Assembly: GCA_018667855.1 (NCBI GenBank)
Contig: JABIRL010000367.1
Span: 1-41,983 of the forward strand
Length of the DNA stretch: 41,983 nt
Direction: 5' to 3'
DNA from: Rhodospirillaceae bacterium
GTDB taxonomy: Bacteria; Pseudomonadota; Alphaproteobacteria; GCA-2731375
The notes below the pieces were generated by a model. That model ran no database searches. It worked only from the letters and a program-made list of their open reading frames with translations, and was not told the origin of the DNA. The position numbers and the translations under genes are program-made. Of this stretch, positions 1 through 7,694 are shown one piece after another; positions within the stretch are counted from its first letter, which is position 1; each line of letters begins with the position of its first letter.

Positions 1-1
1 G

Positions 2-322
2 GGCCTGATTGAGTTGACCCGCCGACGCCGCCAACCGGCCCTGGCGCAACGCCTGGGCATGGTCTGCCCACTTTGCGATGGCGCCGGTCTAACATCAACG
101 GTCCGTTGGGTAGCCGACAATTTGCTCGACCGTATCCTGCGCGAAGCCCATGCCGCCAAGGGCCGCGCCCTGGCAGTGCGCGCGGCGGCGGCGGTGGCAG
201 CCGATTTGGGCGGCCCCGATGGTGATCTGCTGGCCCGCTTGGCCCGCGAACGTGGCTGCCGGGTGCAACTTACGGCGGATGCCGCCTTGGCCCTGGAGGA
301 ATTCCAGGTTACGGTTCTGTGA
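2..322 (+). CDS. rng: Ribonuclease E/G family protein, C-terminal part only
   Basis: Only the last 106 codons are present; the gene begins left of the window and reads in from base 2. RNase E/G is an endoribonuclease that processes rRNA precursors and starts mRNA decay. The visible start of the fragment, GLIELTRRRR, matches the conserved G-L-x-E-x-T/S-R-x-R stretch at the end of the catalytic DNase I-like subdomain. It is followed by CPLCDGAG, the CPxCxGxG zinc-link motif that joins protomers in this family. After the motif only a short tail of about 80 residues remains, so this is the short RNase G-like form without the long degradosome scaffold of RNase E. The stop overlaps the yacG start as TGATG, implying translational coupling. 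The family is secure; RNase G versus a short RNase E cannot be settled from the fragment. Confidence 0.85.
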   Translation, partial: GLIELTRRRRQPALAQRLGMVCPLCDGAGLTSTVRWVADNLLDRILREAHAAKGRALAVRAAAAVAADLGGPDGDLLARLARERGCRVQLTADAALALEEFQVTVL

Positions 323-507
323 TGACGACATCGAAATCCATTCGCACCTGCGCCAATTGCGACAAAGCAGCGGTTGCCGCATACAATCCCTTTTGTTCTA
401 AACGCTGTGCCGACATGGATTTGGGCCGTTGGCTGAACGAAAGTTACACCATTCCGGCCGTCGAACCCCCCGATGACTGGAGCGAAGATGGGAACGAGGA
501 ATATTAG
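322..507 (+). CDS. yacG: YacG, DNA gyrase inhibitor zinc-binding protein
   Basis: A 61-residue protein with four zinc-ligand cysteines at C10, C13, C25 and C29 (CANC and CSKRC). After these comes the family signature DLGRWLNESY and an acidic tail (DDWSEDGNEEY). In E. coli, YacG binds GyrB and inhibits DNA gyrase; the same role is assumed here. I chose the ATG at 322 because it overlaps the upstream stop as TGATG; a GTG one codon earlier (319) is possible. The RNase E/G - yacG order is common in alphaproteobacteria. The 3' end overlaps the convergent gene at 504 by a few bases. Confidence 0.9.
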   Translation: MTTSKSIRTCANCDKAAVAAYNPFCSKRCADMDLGRWLNESYTIPAVEPPDDWSEDGNEEY

Positions 508-1334
508 TTCTCGTTAGCACGCATAAACGGCGCGATTTCAGGGAACGTCGCCGCCCTGTCGAGGAATTTATAATTGCCCGTCTGAATTTCTTTTGCCGCA
601 TCCATGAATGCGCCAAGGGCGGCCCGGGCCAGGGCGCCGCCCAGGCTGATCCGCCGGACGCCGGCATCGGCCAGTTGCCCAGTTGTCAAATCGCTACCCG
701 ATAACCCCATTACTAGGTTAACGGGCTTGCCCACGGACTGGCAGACCGTGCGGATGGCATCCAGGCCCGGCAGGCCCGGCGCATAAAGCACATCTGCCCC
801 CGCCGCCTCGAACGCCTGCAGACGTTTGATGGTGTCGTCCAGATCCCGGTTGCCGCGGATAAAATTCTCGGCCCGGGCCGTCAATATGAAGGGGACCTCG
901 CTGGCCCGCGCCGCCGCCGCGGCGGCCGCGACCCGATCGGTGGCCAGGGACATATCATAAATCTTGCCGCCGTCATGGGGTGTGTAATCCTCGATCGAGC
1001 CGCCGGCCAGACCGGTTAGAGTTGCCAGCCGGATGGTTTCCCCCGCTGCCTCGGGGCTGTCGCCATAGCCGTTTTCCAGATCGGCGGTGACCGGCAAGTC
1101 CGTGGCGTCGACGATTTCGGTCACATGGGCCAGCATTTCATCCCGCCCGATGACACCGTCCATCCGCCCCCTGGAAAAAGCATAACCGGCCGAGGTGGTG
1201 GCCAAGGCCTTGAAGCCCATGCCGGTCAGGATCTGCGTGCTGCCGATGTCCCAGGGGTTGGGCATGACGAAGATATCCGGTCCGGCGTGCAAGGCGGCAA
1301 AGGCATCGGCTTTGCTTTGTGGTGTCTCGCTCAT
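504..1334 (-). CDS. Isocitrate lyase/PEP mutase superfamily protein (PEP phosphonomutase-like, no catalytic Cys motif)
   Basis: A 276-residue single-domain TIM-barrel protein of the isocitrate lyase/phosphoenolpyruvate mutase superfamily. Visible family landmarks are MPNPWDIGS near residue 24, TTSAGYAFSRGRMDG near 46, the metal-site strand ADLENGYGD at about 84-92, and SIEDY at about 113. The lyase signature K-[KR]-C-G-H, present in the paralogue at 2767-3648, is absent: the corresponding loop reads YTPHDGGK. This points to the PEP phosphonomutase-like branch, whose biological substrates are mostly unknown, rather than to isocitrate or methylisocitrate lyase. It is the last of three minus-strand genes with short gaps (22 and 9 bases) and is probably co-transcribed with the flavoprotein and the second superfamily member. 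Activity on a 2-oxo or phospho-oxo acid is inference. Confidence 0.85.
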   Translation of the reverse strand: MSETPQSKADAFAALHAGPDIFVMPNPWDIGSTQILTGMGFKALATTSAGYAFSRGRMDGVIGRDEMLAHVTEIVDATDLPVTADLENGYGDSPEAAGETIRLATLTGLAGGSIEDYTPHDGGKIYDMSLATDRVAAAAAAARASEVPFILTARAENFIRGNRDLDDTIKRLQAFEAAGADVLYAPGLPGLDAIRTVCQSVGKPVNLVMGLSGSDLTTGQLADAGVRRISLGGALARAALGAFMDAAKEIQTGNYKFLDRAATFPEIAPFMRANEN

Positions 1335-1356
1335 GTTTCCATTCCCCTATAGTTAG

Positions 1357-2757
1357 CTAGTTAGCCTTGATTTGTTCCCCCGCCGCCTGGCCCGCCAGGC
1401 GGCCCAGATTGACGGCGGTCAGCAACCCGTTGCCTGAAAGATACCCCCAAACTTGAGAGCCCGATACGCCGCAAGCCGCGCCGCCGCCGGCGTAAAGGTT
1501 CGGCAGGGCGCTGCCGTCGGGCCGCAGTACCCGCGCGTGTCGGTCAATCTCCAGACCGCCCTGGGTATGAAACAGCGCCCCGGTGACCTTGATGGCATGC
1601 AGCGGGGAGGTCAAAGCCGGTTGCGATGTAAAATCACGGCCGAACGGGTCTTCGCCATCTCCCTCCGCCCAGGCAGCGGTTTCCGCCAACGTACCGGTCA
1701 ACGCTTCCCCCGGCACGTCGATGGCCTGGGCCAGTTCCCGGGGGTCGGCACAGTGGCAGACGGCGCCCGCTGCCTCGGCCAGATTGAATTCTTCGAATTC
1801 ACGGCCCAGGGTCAAAAGGCGGTCATCGAACACCAGCCAGGCGATCCGCTCCGGTTGCGCCAGGACGTCCACCGCCTGTTCCGAATAGCCCCGATGTTCA
1901 TTGGAAAAGCGCAAACCTTGATTGTTGATCTGGATACCGCCGTTCATCATCAAGGCCCAGGTGATCAGAATGCCGTGTGGTGAAGCGACCGAGCCATGGC
2001 CCTGATAGGCGCCCATATGTTTGACGGCAGCCCCCAGCGCCGTGCCCCAGGCGACCGCATCGCCCTGGTTGCCGGGGTGGCCGAAATATTCGGCTGTCGC
2101 CATTTCGGGGATGTGCCGGCGGACCATGTCCGGATTACCGCCATAGCCGTTGCAGGCCAGGATCAGGGCCTGACAGCCGATGTCCTCGACCGTGCCGTCG
2201 GGGCGTTCGAGGGTCAATCCGGTGACCCGGCCATCGGCGCTGGCGAACAGTTCCGTTACCCTGGCGTTGGTCATGATATCGATCCCGGCGCCTTCCGCCG
2301 CGCGCAGCAGCCCGGCCATCAAATCCGCGCCCTGGCGGGACGGTGGTGCATGCATGCGCAGGGCCGAAAACCCCGGATAAAGAAAGCCGCCGACCAGGGT
2401 CAATTCCACGCCATGGTCCGCCACCAGCCATTCCACGGTAGGGCCCGACGCCTCCGCCACGGCCCTGGCGATGGCGGGGTCGGCCTGGCCCTTGGCCTTG
2501 GCCTGGATATCGTGGACCAGCATTTCGACCGTATCCTCGACATCCAACTGGCGTTGCATCGAGGTGCCGCAGGCCGGGATCATGCCCGAAGATAGCCCGG
2601 TGGAGCCTGACGGCATGGCGTCCCGCTCCAGCACCAATGGGGCGATGCCGGCATCAGCCAAGGTCAGAGCGGCGACCAGACCGCAGGCGCCGCCGCCGAT
2701 GATGGCGACGGGCACCTCGATCTCAAAGCTACGATTTTCCGCGCTGCGAATTCTCAA
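1357..2757 (-). CDS. FAD-dependent oxidoreductase, fumarate reductase/FAD_binding_2 family
   Basis: A 466-residue flavoprotein. The N-terminus carries the dinucleotide-binding fold (VAIIGGGACGLVAALTLADAG, then the acidic strand end VLERD near residue 45). The C-terminus has the second FAD contact, NLYAGGGAACG...GNGLLTAVNLGRLAG. The substrate-domain segment GGIQINNQGLRFSNE corresponds to the G-G-I-x-x-x-x-x-G-x-R-F-x-N-E pattern of fumarate reductase, urocanate reductase and 3-ketosteroid dehydrogenase relatives. There is no signal peptide and no heme or FMN-attachment domain, so it is a cytoplasmic, single-domain member. It lies between two isocitrate lyase/PEP mutase superfamily genes in one tight minus-strand run. 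This suggests a pathway that oxidises or reduces a C-C bond of an organic acid and then cleaves it. The substrate is not identifiable from sequence. Confidence 0.82.
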   Translation of the reverse strand: MRIRSAENRSFEIEVPVAIIGGGACGLVAALTLADAGIAPLVLERDAMPSGSTGLSSGMIPACGTSMQRQLDVEDTVEMLVHDIQAKAKGQADPAIARAVAEASGPTVEWLVADHGVELTLVGGFLYPGFSALRMHAPPSRQGADLMAGLLRAAEGAGIDIMTNARVTELFASADGRVTGLTLERPDGTVEDIGCQALILACNGYGGNPDMVRRHIPEMATAEYFGHPGNQGDAVAWGTALGAAVKHMGAYQGHGSVASPHGILITWALMMNGGIQINNQGLRFSNEHRGYSEQAVDVLAQPERIAWLVFDDRLLTLGREFEEFNLAEAAGAVCHCADPRELAQAIDVPGEALTGTLAETAAWAEGDGEDPFGRDFTSQPALTSPLHAIKVTGALFHTQGGLEIDRHARVLRPDGSALPNLYAGGGAACGVSGSQVWGYLSGNGLLTAVNLGRLAGQAAGEQIKAN

Positions 2758-2766
2758 GAGCGGATC

Positions 2767-3648
2767 CTAGTCATTTGCTTCAAATTTTCCTGCGTCATAA
2801 CGGTCGCCGGCGGCCAGCATCTCGGGCGTGCCGATCAGGGCATTCATCTCGTCGAAATCGATCATCTGGCCGCGGAACTGCGCGGTATCGCCATGGGTTT
2901 GCAGAGAGGCGAAATAGCGCCCCATGAGATGACCCACCGCGCGGGCGAGGCCGCCGGGGAAAATGACCAGGGAATATCCCACCTCCTGCAATTCACTGGC
3001 CGGCAACAGTGGCGTCTTGCCGCCTTCGACCATGTTCGCCAGCAAGGGTACGTCCTTGCCCAGGCGGGCGGTCACGGTACGCATGTCATCGACGGTTTGC
3101 GGTGCTTCCACGAACAGAATATCGGCGCCGGCCTCGCGATATCGCTCCGCACGTTCAAGCGTGGGTTCCAGCCCCTCCACCGCGATGGCATCCGTGCGGG
3201 CCATGATCAGGGTGTTTTCACTTTGCCTCGCGTCCAGGGCGGCCTTGATTTTGCCCACCATCTCCGACCCCGACACCAGGGTCTTGCCCGCCAGGTGGCC
3301 GCAGCGTTTGGGCAGGCTCTGATCTTCCAATTGGATGACGCCGGCGCCATTGCGTTCGAACAGCTTCACCGTGCGGATCACGTTCAGGGCGTTGCCGTAG
3401 CCGGTATCCGCGTCAACGATTAACGGTATCTCCACCCGCTCGCCGATAGCGGATAGCACGGCAGCGACCTCGTCCATGCCCACCAGTCCGAGGTCGGGTC
3501 GGCCATAGCGGGTGTAAGCGATGGAGGCACCCGACAGATATGCGGCGGGGAAGCCGGCGCGCTCCACCATTAAGGCGCCAAAGGCATCATAGATGCCCGG
3601 CGCCACGACTATTTCCGTGCCGTGAAGTTGCTCGCGAAGTTTGGACAT
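2767..3648 (-). CDS. Isocitrate lyase/2-methylisocitrate lyase family protein (oxaloacetate decarboxylase-like)
   Basis: A 293-residue lyase of the isocitrate lyase/PEP mutase superfamily. Visible are APGIYDAFGALM near residue 16, SGASIAYTRYGRPDLG near 39, and the metal-binding strand IVDADTGYGN (D79, D81). Next come QLEDQ (E108, D109) and the catalytic loop KRCGH at 114-118, with C116 as the general acid/base cysteine. That loop marks true lyases (methylisocitrate lyase, dimethylmalate lyase, or the oxaloacetate decarboxylase subgroup) rather than PEP mutases. The start is supported by GGGAG eight bases upstream. It is the first gene of the three-gene minus-strand unit and is divergent from the ABC ATPase genes. 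I cannot separate 2-methylisocitrate lyase from related activities. No citrate-synthase-like or dehydratase gene is nearby, which argues against a classic methylcitrate cycle here. Confidence 0.85.
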   Translation of the reverse strand: MSKLREQLHGTEIVVAPGIYDAFGALMVERAGFPAAYLSGASIAYTRYGRPDLGLVGMDEVAAVLSAIGERVEIPLIVDADTGYGNALNVIRTVKLFERNGAGVIQLEDQSLPKRCGHLAGKTLVSGSEMVGKIKAALDARQSENTLIMARTDAIAVEGLEPTLERAERYREAGADILFVEAPQTVDDMRTVTARLGKDVPLLANMVEGGKTPLLPASELQEVGYSLVIFPGGLARAVGHLMGRYFASLQTHGDTAQFRGQMIDFDEMNALIGTPEMLAAGDRYDAGKFEAND

Positions 3649-3665
3649 GGTCTTGCTCCCCTAGA

Positions 3666-3678
3666 AACCGAAACGGTT
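3666..3678. promoter_or_regulatory. Candidate operator, short perfect inverted repeat
   Basis: AACCG-AAA-CGGTT is a perfect 5+3+5 inverted repeat in the 117-base divergent region between the lyase gene (minus) and the peptide-importer ATPase gene (plus). It lies 18 bases upstream of the lyase start. The same half-site (CGGTT) recurs twice in tandem at 3732-3741, closer to the plus-strand gene. A repeated half-site in a divergent promoter region fits a shared local regulator, but no regulator gene is adjacent and the repeat is short enough to arise by chance. Confidence 0.3.
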
Positions 3679-3765
3679 CATTGGGGCAACGATAGGGCAG
3701 AAGGGGCGGTTGGCCTATTCCCAATGTTGTCCGGTTCGGTTAAACTTCATGGATAGCTCCGGGGG

Positions 3766-4776
3766 GTGTGTGTGATCGAAAATGGACCGCTTTTGCAGGT
3801 GGAAAACCTGCGCACGCACTTCGTGACGGAACGGGGCTTGGTTCGGGCTGTCGACGGCGTATCATTTAATCTGGATCAGGGCGTCACCTTGGGGTTGGTG
3901 GGAGAATCGGGCTGCGGCAAGACGATTTTGTGCCGCACCTTGATGGGGTTGCTACCGCCCAGCGCCAAAATTTCTGAAGACGCCCGCGTCGTATTTAATG
4001 GCCGTGACCTGCGCAATCTGAATGAAAAGGCCTTGCGCGCCATACGCGGGCGCGAAGTGGCGATGATTTTTCAAGATCCCATGACCTCGCTCAATCCCGT
4101 CATGAAAGTCGGCGCACAGATATCGGAAACCCTGATCCATCATATGGGTACTTCCAAGCAGGAGGCGCGGGAACGGGGCATCGAGCTGTTGCGGGCGGTG
4201 GGCATTTCCGCGCCCGAGCGGCGGATCGATGAATATCCCCACCAGCTTTCGGGCGGTATTCGCCAACGGGTGGCCATCGCCATCGCCCTGGCGTGCGAGC
4301 CTAAATTATTGATCGCGGACGAGCCGACCACGGCGCTGGATGTGACCGTGCAGTCAGGTATTCTTGATCTGTTGCGCGAACAGCAGCGCGAACGGAACAT
4401 GTCCATGATCCTGATCACCCATGATCTTGGCGTCGTCGCCGGGCGCACGGATGAAATCGCGGTGATGTATGCGGGTAAGATGGTCGAACGCTCCGCCACC
4501 AAGCAGCTGTTCGGCAATACCCGCATGCCCTACACCCAGGCGCTGATGGAGAGTATTCCGCAATTGGATCACCCGACCCATACCCGCCTGAAGACCATAT
4601 CAGGCCAGCCGCCGAACCTGATTTATCCGCCACCGGGCTGCCGTTTCGCGCCCCGTTGCAGCCGGGCCGAGGAACGGTGCCGGGCCGAGGAGCCTCAATT
4701 AGGTGCCGATGGCGCCGGCGATCACATATTTGCCTGTTGGCGCCCGGTCGGCGCGGCTGAAGGGGAGGCCGCGTAA
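3766..4776 (+). CDS. Dipeptide/oligopeptide ABC transporter ATP-binding protein (DppD/OppD-like)
   Basis: A 336-residue ATPase of a peptide/nickel-type importer. Walker A is GESGCGKT near residue 46, the ABC signature is LSGGIRQR, Walker B is LLIADEPTTALD, and the switch histidine is in ILITHDLG. The C-terminal oligopeptide-transporter extension carries the Cys pattern PPGCRFAPRCSRAEERC, which in relatives can hold an Fe-S cluster. Start is GTG at 3766 or GTG at 3772; neither has a strong ribosome site. The stop overlaps the next ATPase start as TAATG, so the two are coupled. The ATPases converge on the permease genes instead of following them, an unusual layout for this transporter class. 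The substrate is unknown; peptides, opines or other small solutes are possible. Confidence 0.93.
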   Translation: MCVIENGPLLQVENLRTHFVTERGLVRAVDGVSFNLDQGVTLGLVGESGCGKTILCRTLMGLLPPSAKISEDARVVFNGRDLRNLNEKALRAIRGREVAMIFQDPMTSLNPVMKVGAQISETLIHHMGTSKQEARERGIELLRAVGISAPERRIDEYPHQLSGGIRQRVAIAIALACEPKLLIADEPTTALDVTVQSGILDLLREQQRERNMSMILITHDLGVVAGRTDEIAVMYAGKMVERSATKQLFGNTRMPYTQALMESIPQLDHPTHTRLKTISGQPPNLIYPPPGCRFAPRCSRAEERCRAEEPQLGADGAGDHIFACWRPVGAAEGEAA

Positions 4777-5771
4777 TGTCGCAAGCGGAACAACAGCGCG
4801 ATGCGATGGCGAAACCGGTCTTGCGGGTCGAGGATATGGTGGTGGAATTCCGCCTCAGCAAGCGGGAGGTGGTGCATGCGGTTTCCGGTGTCAGTTTCGA
4901 TATTTATCCGGGCGAAACCCTGGGTCTGGTCGGCGAGTCCGGTTGTGGGAAGTCGACCACCGCGCGCTCTGTCATGCAGTTGCCGGTGCCGACATCCGGC
5001 AAGGTCATACTGAACGGCACCGATTTGACCGCCCTGAGCGGCGAGGAACTGCGCCGCCAGCGGAAAGATTTCCAGATCATCTTTCAGGACCCCATTTCAT
5101 CTCTCAATCCCCGGCGCAAGGTTAAAGACATCGTTGAAATGCCCCTTGTGGTCATGAAAGAGGGCACGCCGGAGGAACGCGCCGCCCGTGTGCGGGAGGT
5201 GCTGACCGCCGTCGGGCTTGATCCCGACTATGCGCTGGACCGCCGGCCGTTTCAGTTTTCGGGCGGGCAATGTCAACGTATCTCCATCGCCCGCGCCCTG
5301 GTTTCGGAGCCATCCGTGCTGATCTGCGACGAGCCGGTCTCGGCCCTGGATGTCTCGATCCAGGCGCAGATCATCAACCTGCTGCAGGACATGAAGGAAC
5401 GTTATGACCTGACCATGCTGTTCATCTCCCACGATCTGTCCGTAGTGAAGGTGGTCTGCGACCGGGTTGCGGTGATGTATCTGGGACGGATCTGCGAATT
5501 GACGGATTCCGAAACACTGTATCGTAAGCCGGCCCATCCCTATACGGCGGCCTTGTTAAGCGCCATCCCCGAGGCGGATCCGAACCGCGCGCCGCAGCCC
5601 ATCGCTATGAAGGACGGGGAGTTGCCCTCGGCCACCAATCCGCCGCCCGGTTGCCGGTTCCATACCCGCTGTCCCAGAGCGCAGCAAATCTGCACCGAAG
5701 TAATCCCGCCATTGGAAGAGATCGCGGCGCGCCATCAGGTCGCCTGTCATTTTCCTCTGTCTGACGATTGA
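4776..5771 (+). CDS. Dipeptide/oligopeptide ABC transporter ATP-binding protein (DppF/OppF-like)
   Basis: A 331-residue second ATPase of the same importer. Walker A is GESGCGKST near residue 48, signature FSGGQCQR, Walker B LICDEPVSALD, and H-switch LFISHDLS. It ends in the family's Cys-containing tail NPPPGCRFHTRCPRAQQIC. The signature has Cys in place of the usual K/R in SGGQxQR, a mild variation. The ATG at 4776 overlaps the stop of the first ATPase and is preceded by AGGGGAGG, a strong ribosome site. Only 12 bases separate its stop from the end of the convergent permease gene, and I see no terminator there. It should form a heterodimeric ATPase with the 3766-4776 product. Confidence 0.93.
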   Translation: MSQAEQQRDAMAKPVLRVEDMVVEFRLSKREVVHAVSGVSFDIYPGETLGLVGESGCGKSTTARSVMQLPVPTSGKVILNGTDLTALSGEELRRQRKDFQIIFQDPISSLNPRRKVKDIVEMPLVVMKEGTPEERAARVREVLTAVGLDPDYALDRRPFQFSGGQCQRISIARALVSEPSVLICDEPVSALDVSIQAQIINLLQDMKERYDLTMLFISHDLSVVKVVCDRVAVMYLGRICELTDSETLYRKPAHPYTAALLSAIPEADPNRAPQPIAMKDGELPSATNPPPGCRFHTRCPRAQQICTEVIPPLEEIAARHQVACHFPLSDD

Positions 5772-5783
5772 CGGCGTTCTGTC

Positions 5784-6704
5784 TTAAAGCGCGCTTTCCC
5801 GCAAATCCGCCAGCTTGCTGCGCAGGGTATCTCCAACCAGATTGAAGGACAGCACGGTTAGGAACATGAAGATCGCCGGGATGAAACTGACATGCGGGCT
5901 GTCATCCAGGTTTTCCCGGCCTTCTGCGATCATGCCGCCCCAGCTTGGCGTGGGCGAGGGGACGGAGAGACCCAGGAAGCTCAAAGCCCCCTCGATGACA
6001 ATAGCGAGAGCGACAAGGACCAGCGCATAAGCCGCCACGGGCAGCACCACATTGGGCAGAATTTCGAATACGATAATGCGGAAATCCCGTGCCCCCATGG
6101 CCTTTGCCGCGACGACGAATTCCCGTTGTGCGAAATTCAGGGTGTTGGCCCGGCTGATCCTGGCGAAAGGCGGAATCAACAAAATCCCCAAACTGACGCT
6201 GACGATAGTCAGACTGCCGCCGAATATGACAGAAGCCAGCAACAGCACGACGAGGCCCGGCAAGGCGAGCAAGGTATCAAGACCAAGGGTGATCGCCGTT
6301 TCGACCCGGCCGCGATAGTAGCCGGCCAATAACCCGATCATCAGACCGAACGTCATGCCGATGGCGGTTGCCACCATGCCAACCGTCAGGGAAACTCGGG
6401 CGCCGTATAAAATACGGGAGAGTATGTCTCTGCCTTGTAGATCGGTACCCAGGAAATGTTCTTCCGTGGCCATGGGGGGGGCGGCGAGGGCGAGAAAATC
6501 CATTTCGTCATTCGGCAGCAACGGCAAAAGATCCGCAAAGACAGCACAGAAAATAATGAACCCGAGCCAGGCGGAGGGAATCCAGAAGAACAGCCCAAAA
6601 CGTCCTCGTTTTCGCGCGGCCTCCTGGGCGGCCCGATTTTCCTGATCCTGGGCGGAAGCCTGGGGAGTCTGGAGGGACTGATCCTGTAGCGGCGTATCAG
6701 CCAT
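5784..6704 (-). CDS. Dipeptide/oligopeptide ABC transporter permease (DppC/OppC-like)
   Basis: A 306-residue inner-membrane permease. After a Q/A-rich cytoplasmic N-terminus there is a first membrane segment (SAWLGFIIFCAVFADLL). A periplasmic part with FLGTDLQGRDILSRILYGAR follows, the typical DppC/OppC N-terminal signature, and then about five more membrane segments. The ATPase-contact region is FVVAAKAMGARDFRIIVFEILPN, followed by GALSFLGLSVPSPTPSWG. I start it at the ATG at 6704, which overlaps the upstream permease stop by eight bases. Longer in-frame starts would run into the DppB-like gene and add a non-family sequence. It pairs with the 6697-7650 product. Confidence 0.92.
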   Translation of the reverse strand: MADTPLQDQSLQTPQASAQDQENRAAQEAARKRGRFGLFFWIPSAWLGFIIFCAVFADLLPLLPNDEMDFLALAAPPMATEEHFLGTDLQGRDILSRILYGARVSLTVGMVATAIGMTFGLMIGLLAGYYRGRVETAITLGLDTLLALPGLVVLLLASVIFGGSLTIVSVSLGILLIPPFARISRANTLNFAQREFVVAAKAMGARDFRIIVFEILPNVVLPVAAYALVLVALAIVIEGALSFLGLSVPSPTPSWGGMIAEGRENLDDSPHVSFIPAIFMFLTVLSFNLVGDTLRSKLADLRESAL

Positions 6705-7650
6705 GAGACCGCGCCACCCTGATCCGTGGATCCAGCAGGGCATAGCAGATATCAATGCTGAAGTTGATAACCACATAGGCCATCGCGATGAAGGTGACAC
6801 AGCCCTGGATGACCATGAAATCCCTCAGGAATATGGCCTGGATCAATAGCCGACCGACGCCGGGCAGGGCGAAGATCGACTCAATAATGATTGAACCGCC
6901 GATCAAGGCGCCGACCTGCAACCCGAAAATCGTAATCAGCGAAAAAGATGACGGCCGCAGGGCGTGCACCCAAAGAATCCGCCGCACCGGCATGCCCTTG
7001 GCCCGGGCCATGGAAATATAATCTTCCTGCAAGACGCCAATCATGTCCGAGCGCAGGACCCGAGCCAGGATGGTCCATTCGGCAAGGGCGAAACTGGCGG
7101 AGGGCAGGATGAAGTTTCTAAGGTTTGCCCACAACCCCTCGGACAGGGGCTCATAGCCGGTGACCGGCAGCCAATTGAGCCAGAGGCCAAAGACATAAAT
7201 TAGGATAATCGCCATCATGAAATTCGGCACGGAGAGGCAGAAAAATCCACCCACCGCGACCACCCGGTCAAAGCGGCTGTTGACACGCAGGGCCGAAATG
7301 ATGCCCAGGGGCAGGGCCAGCAGCAGGGCCATGATCTGGGCTACGATGACCAGTTCCAGGGAAACCGGAAAGCGGGTTTTGATAGCGTCCCATACCGGCT
7401 CCGATGTGATGAAGGATTTGCCCCAATCCCCCGTCAGGATGCCGCCCAGCCACTCCACATAACGCAGCAAAGCGGGGCGGTTGAGGCCGATTTCCTCGCG
7501 GATGGCTTCGACCTCTTCCTCGGACGCATCCAACCCGGCCATATCATAAGCGACATCGCCGGGCAGGACGTTGACCAGCATGAAGGTCAGAAAGGTAACG
7601 GCAAACAGTACCACCAACAGATGCCCAAACCGGGCTGTCAGATACCGCAT
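6697..7650 (-). CDS. Dipeptide/oligopeptide ABC transporter permease (DppB/OppB-like)
   Basis: A 317-residue permease with the family's N-terminal membrane anchor (LLVVLFAVTFLTFMLVNVLPGD, about residues 11-32) and the periplasmic IREEIGLNRPALLRYVEWLGG stretch. About five further membrane segments follow. The EAA loop that contacts the ATPase reads YISMARAKGMPVRRILWVHALRP, and ESIFALPGVGRLL follows. It lies downstream of the binding-protein gene (44-base gap) and overlaps the DppC-like gene by eight bases, so binding protein - DppB - DppC form one minus-strand transcript. Confidence 0.93.
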   Translation of the reverse strand: MRYLTARFGHLLVVLFAVTFLTFMLVNVLPGDVAYDMAGLDASEEEVEAIREEIGLNRPALLRYVEWLGGILTGDWGKSFITSEPVWDAIKTRFPVSLELVIVAQIMALLLALPLGIISALRVNSRFDRVVAVGGFFCLSVPNFMMAIILIYVFGLWLNWLPVTGYEPLSEGLWANLRNFILPSASFALAEWTILARVLRSDMIGVLQEDYISMARAKGMPVRRILWVHALRPSSFSLITIFGLQVGALIGGSIIIESIFALPGVGRLLIQAIFLRDFMVIQGCVTFIAMAYVVINFSIDICYALLDPRIRVARSHG

Positions 7651-7694
7651 TGGTTACGCCGTTCAGCCGTGACCTCTACAGCCTATCGAGCAGT

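Noticed and set aside
6705-6800. A longer start for the DppC-like permease
   Set aside because: It would translate the out-of-frame end of the DppB-like gene and adds sequence unlike the family; the ATG at 6704 fits operon coupling.
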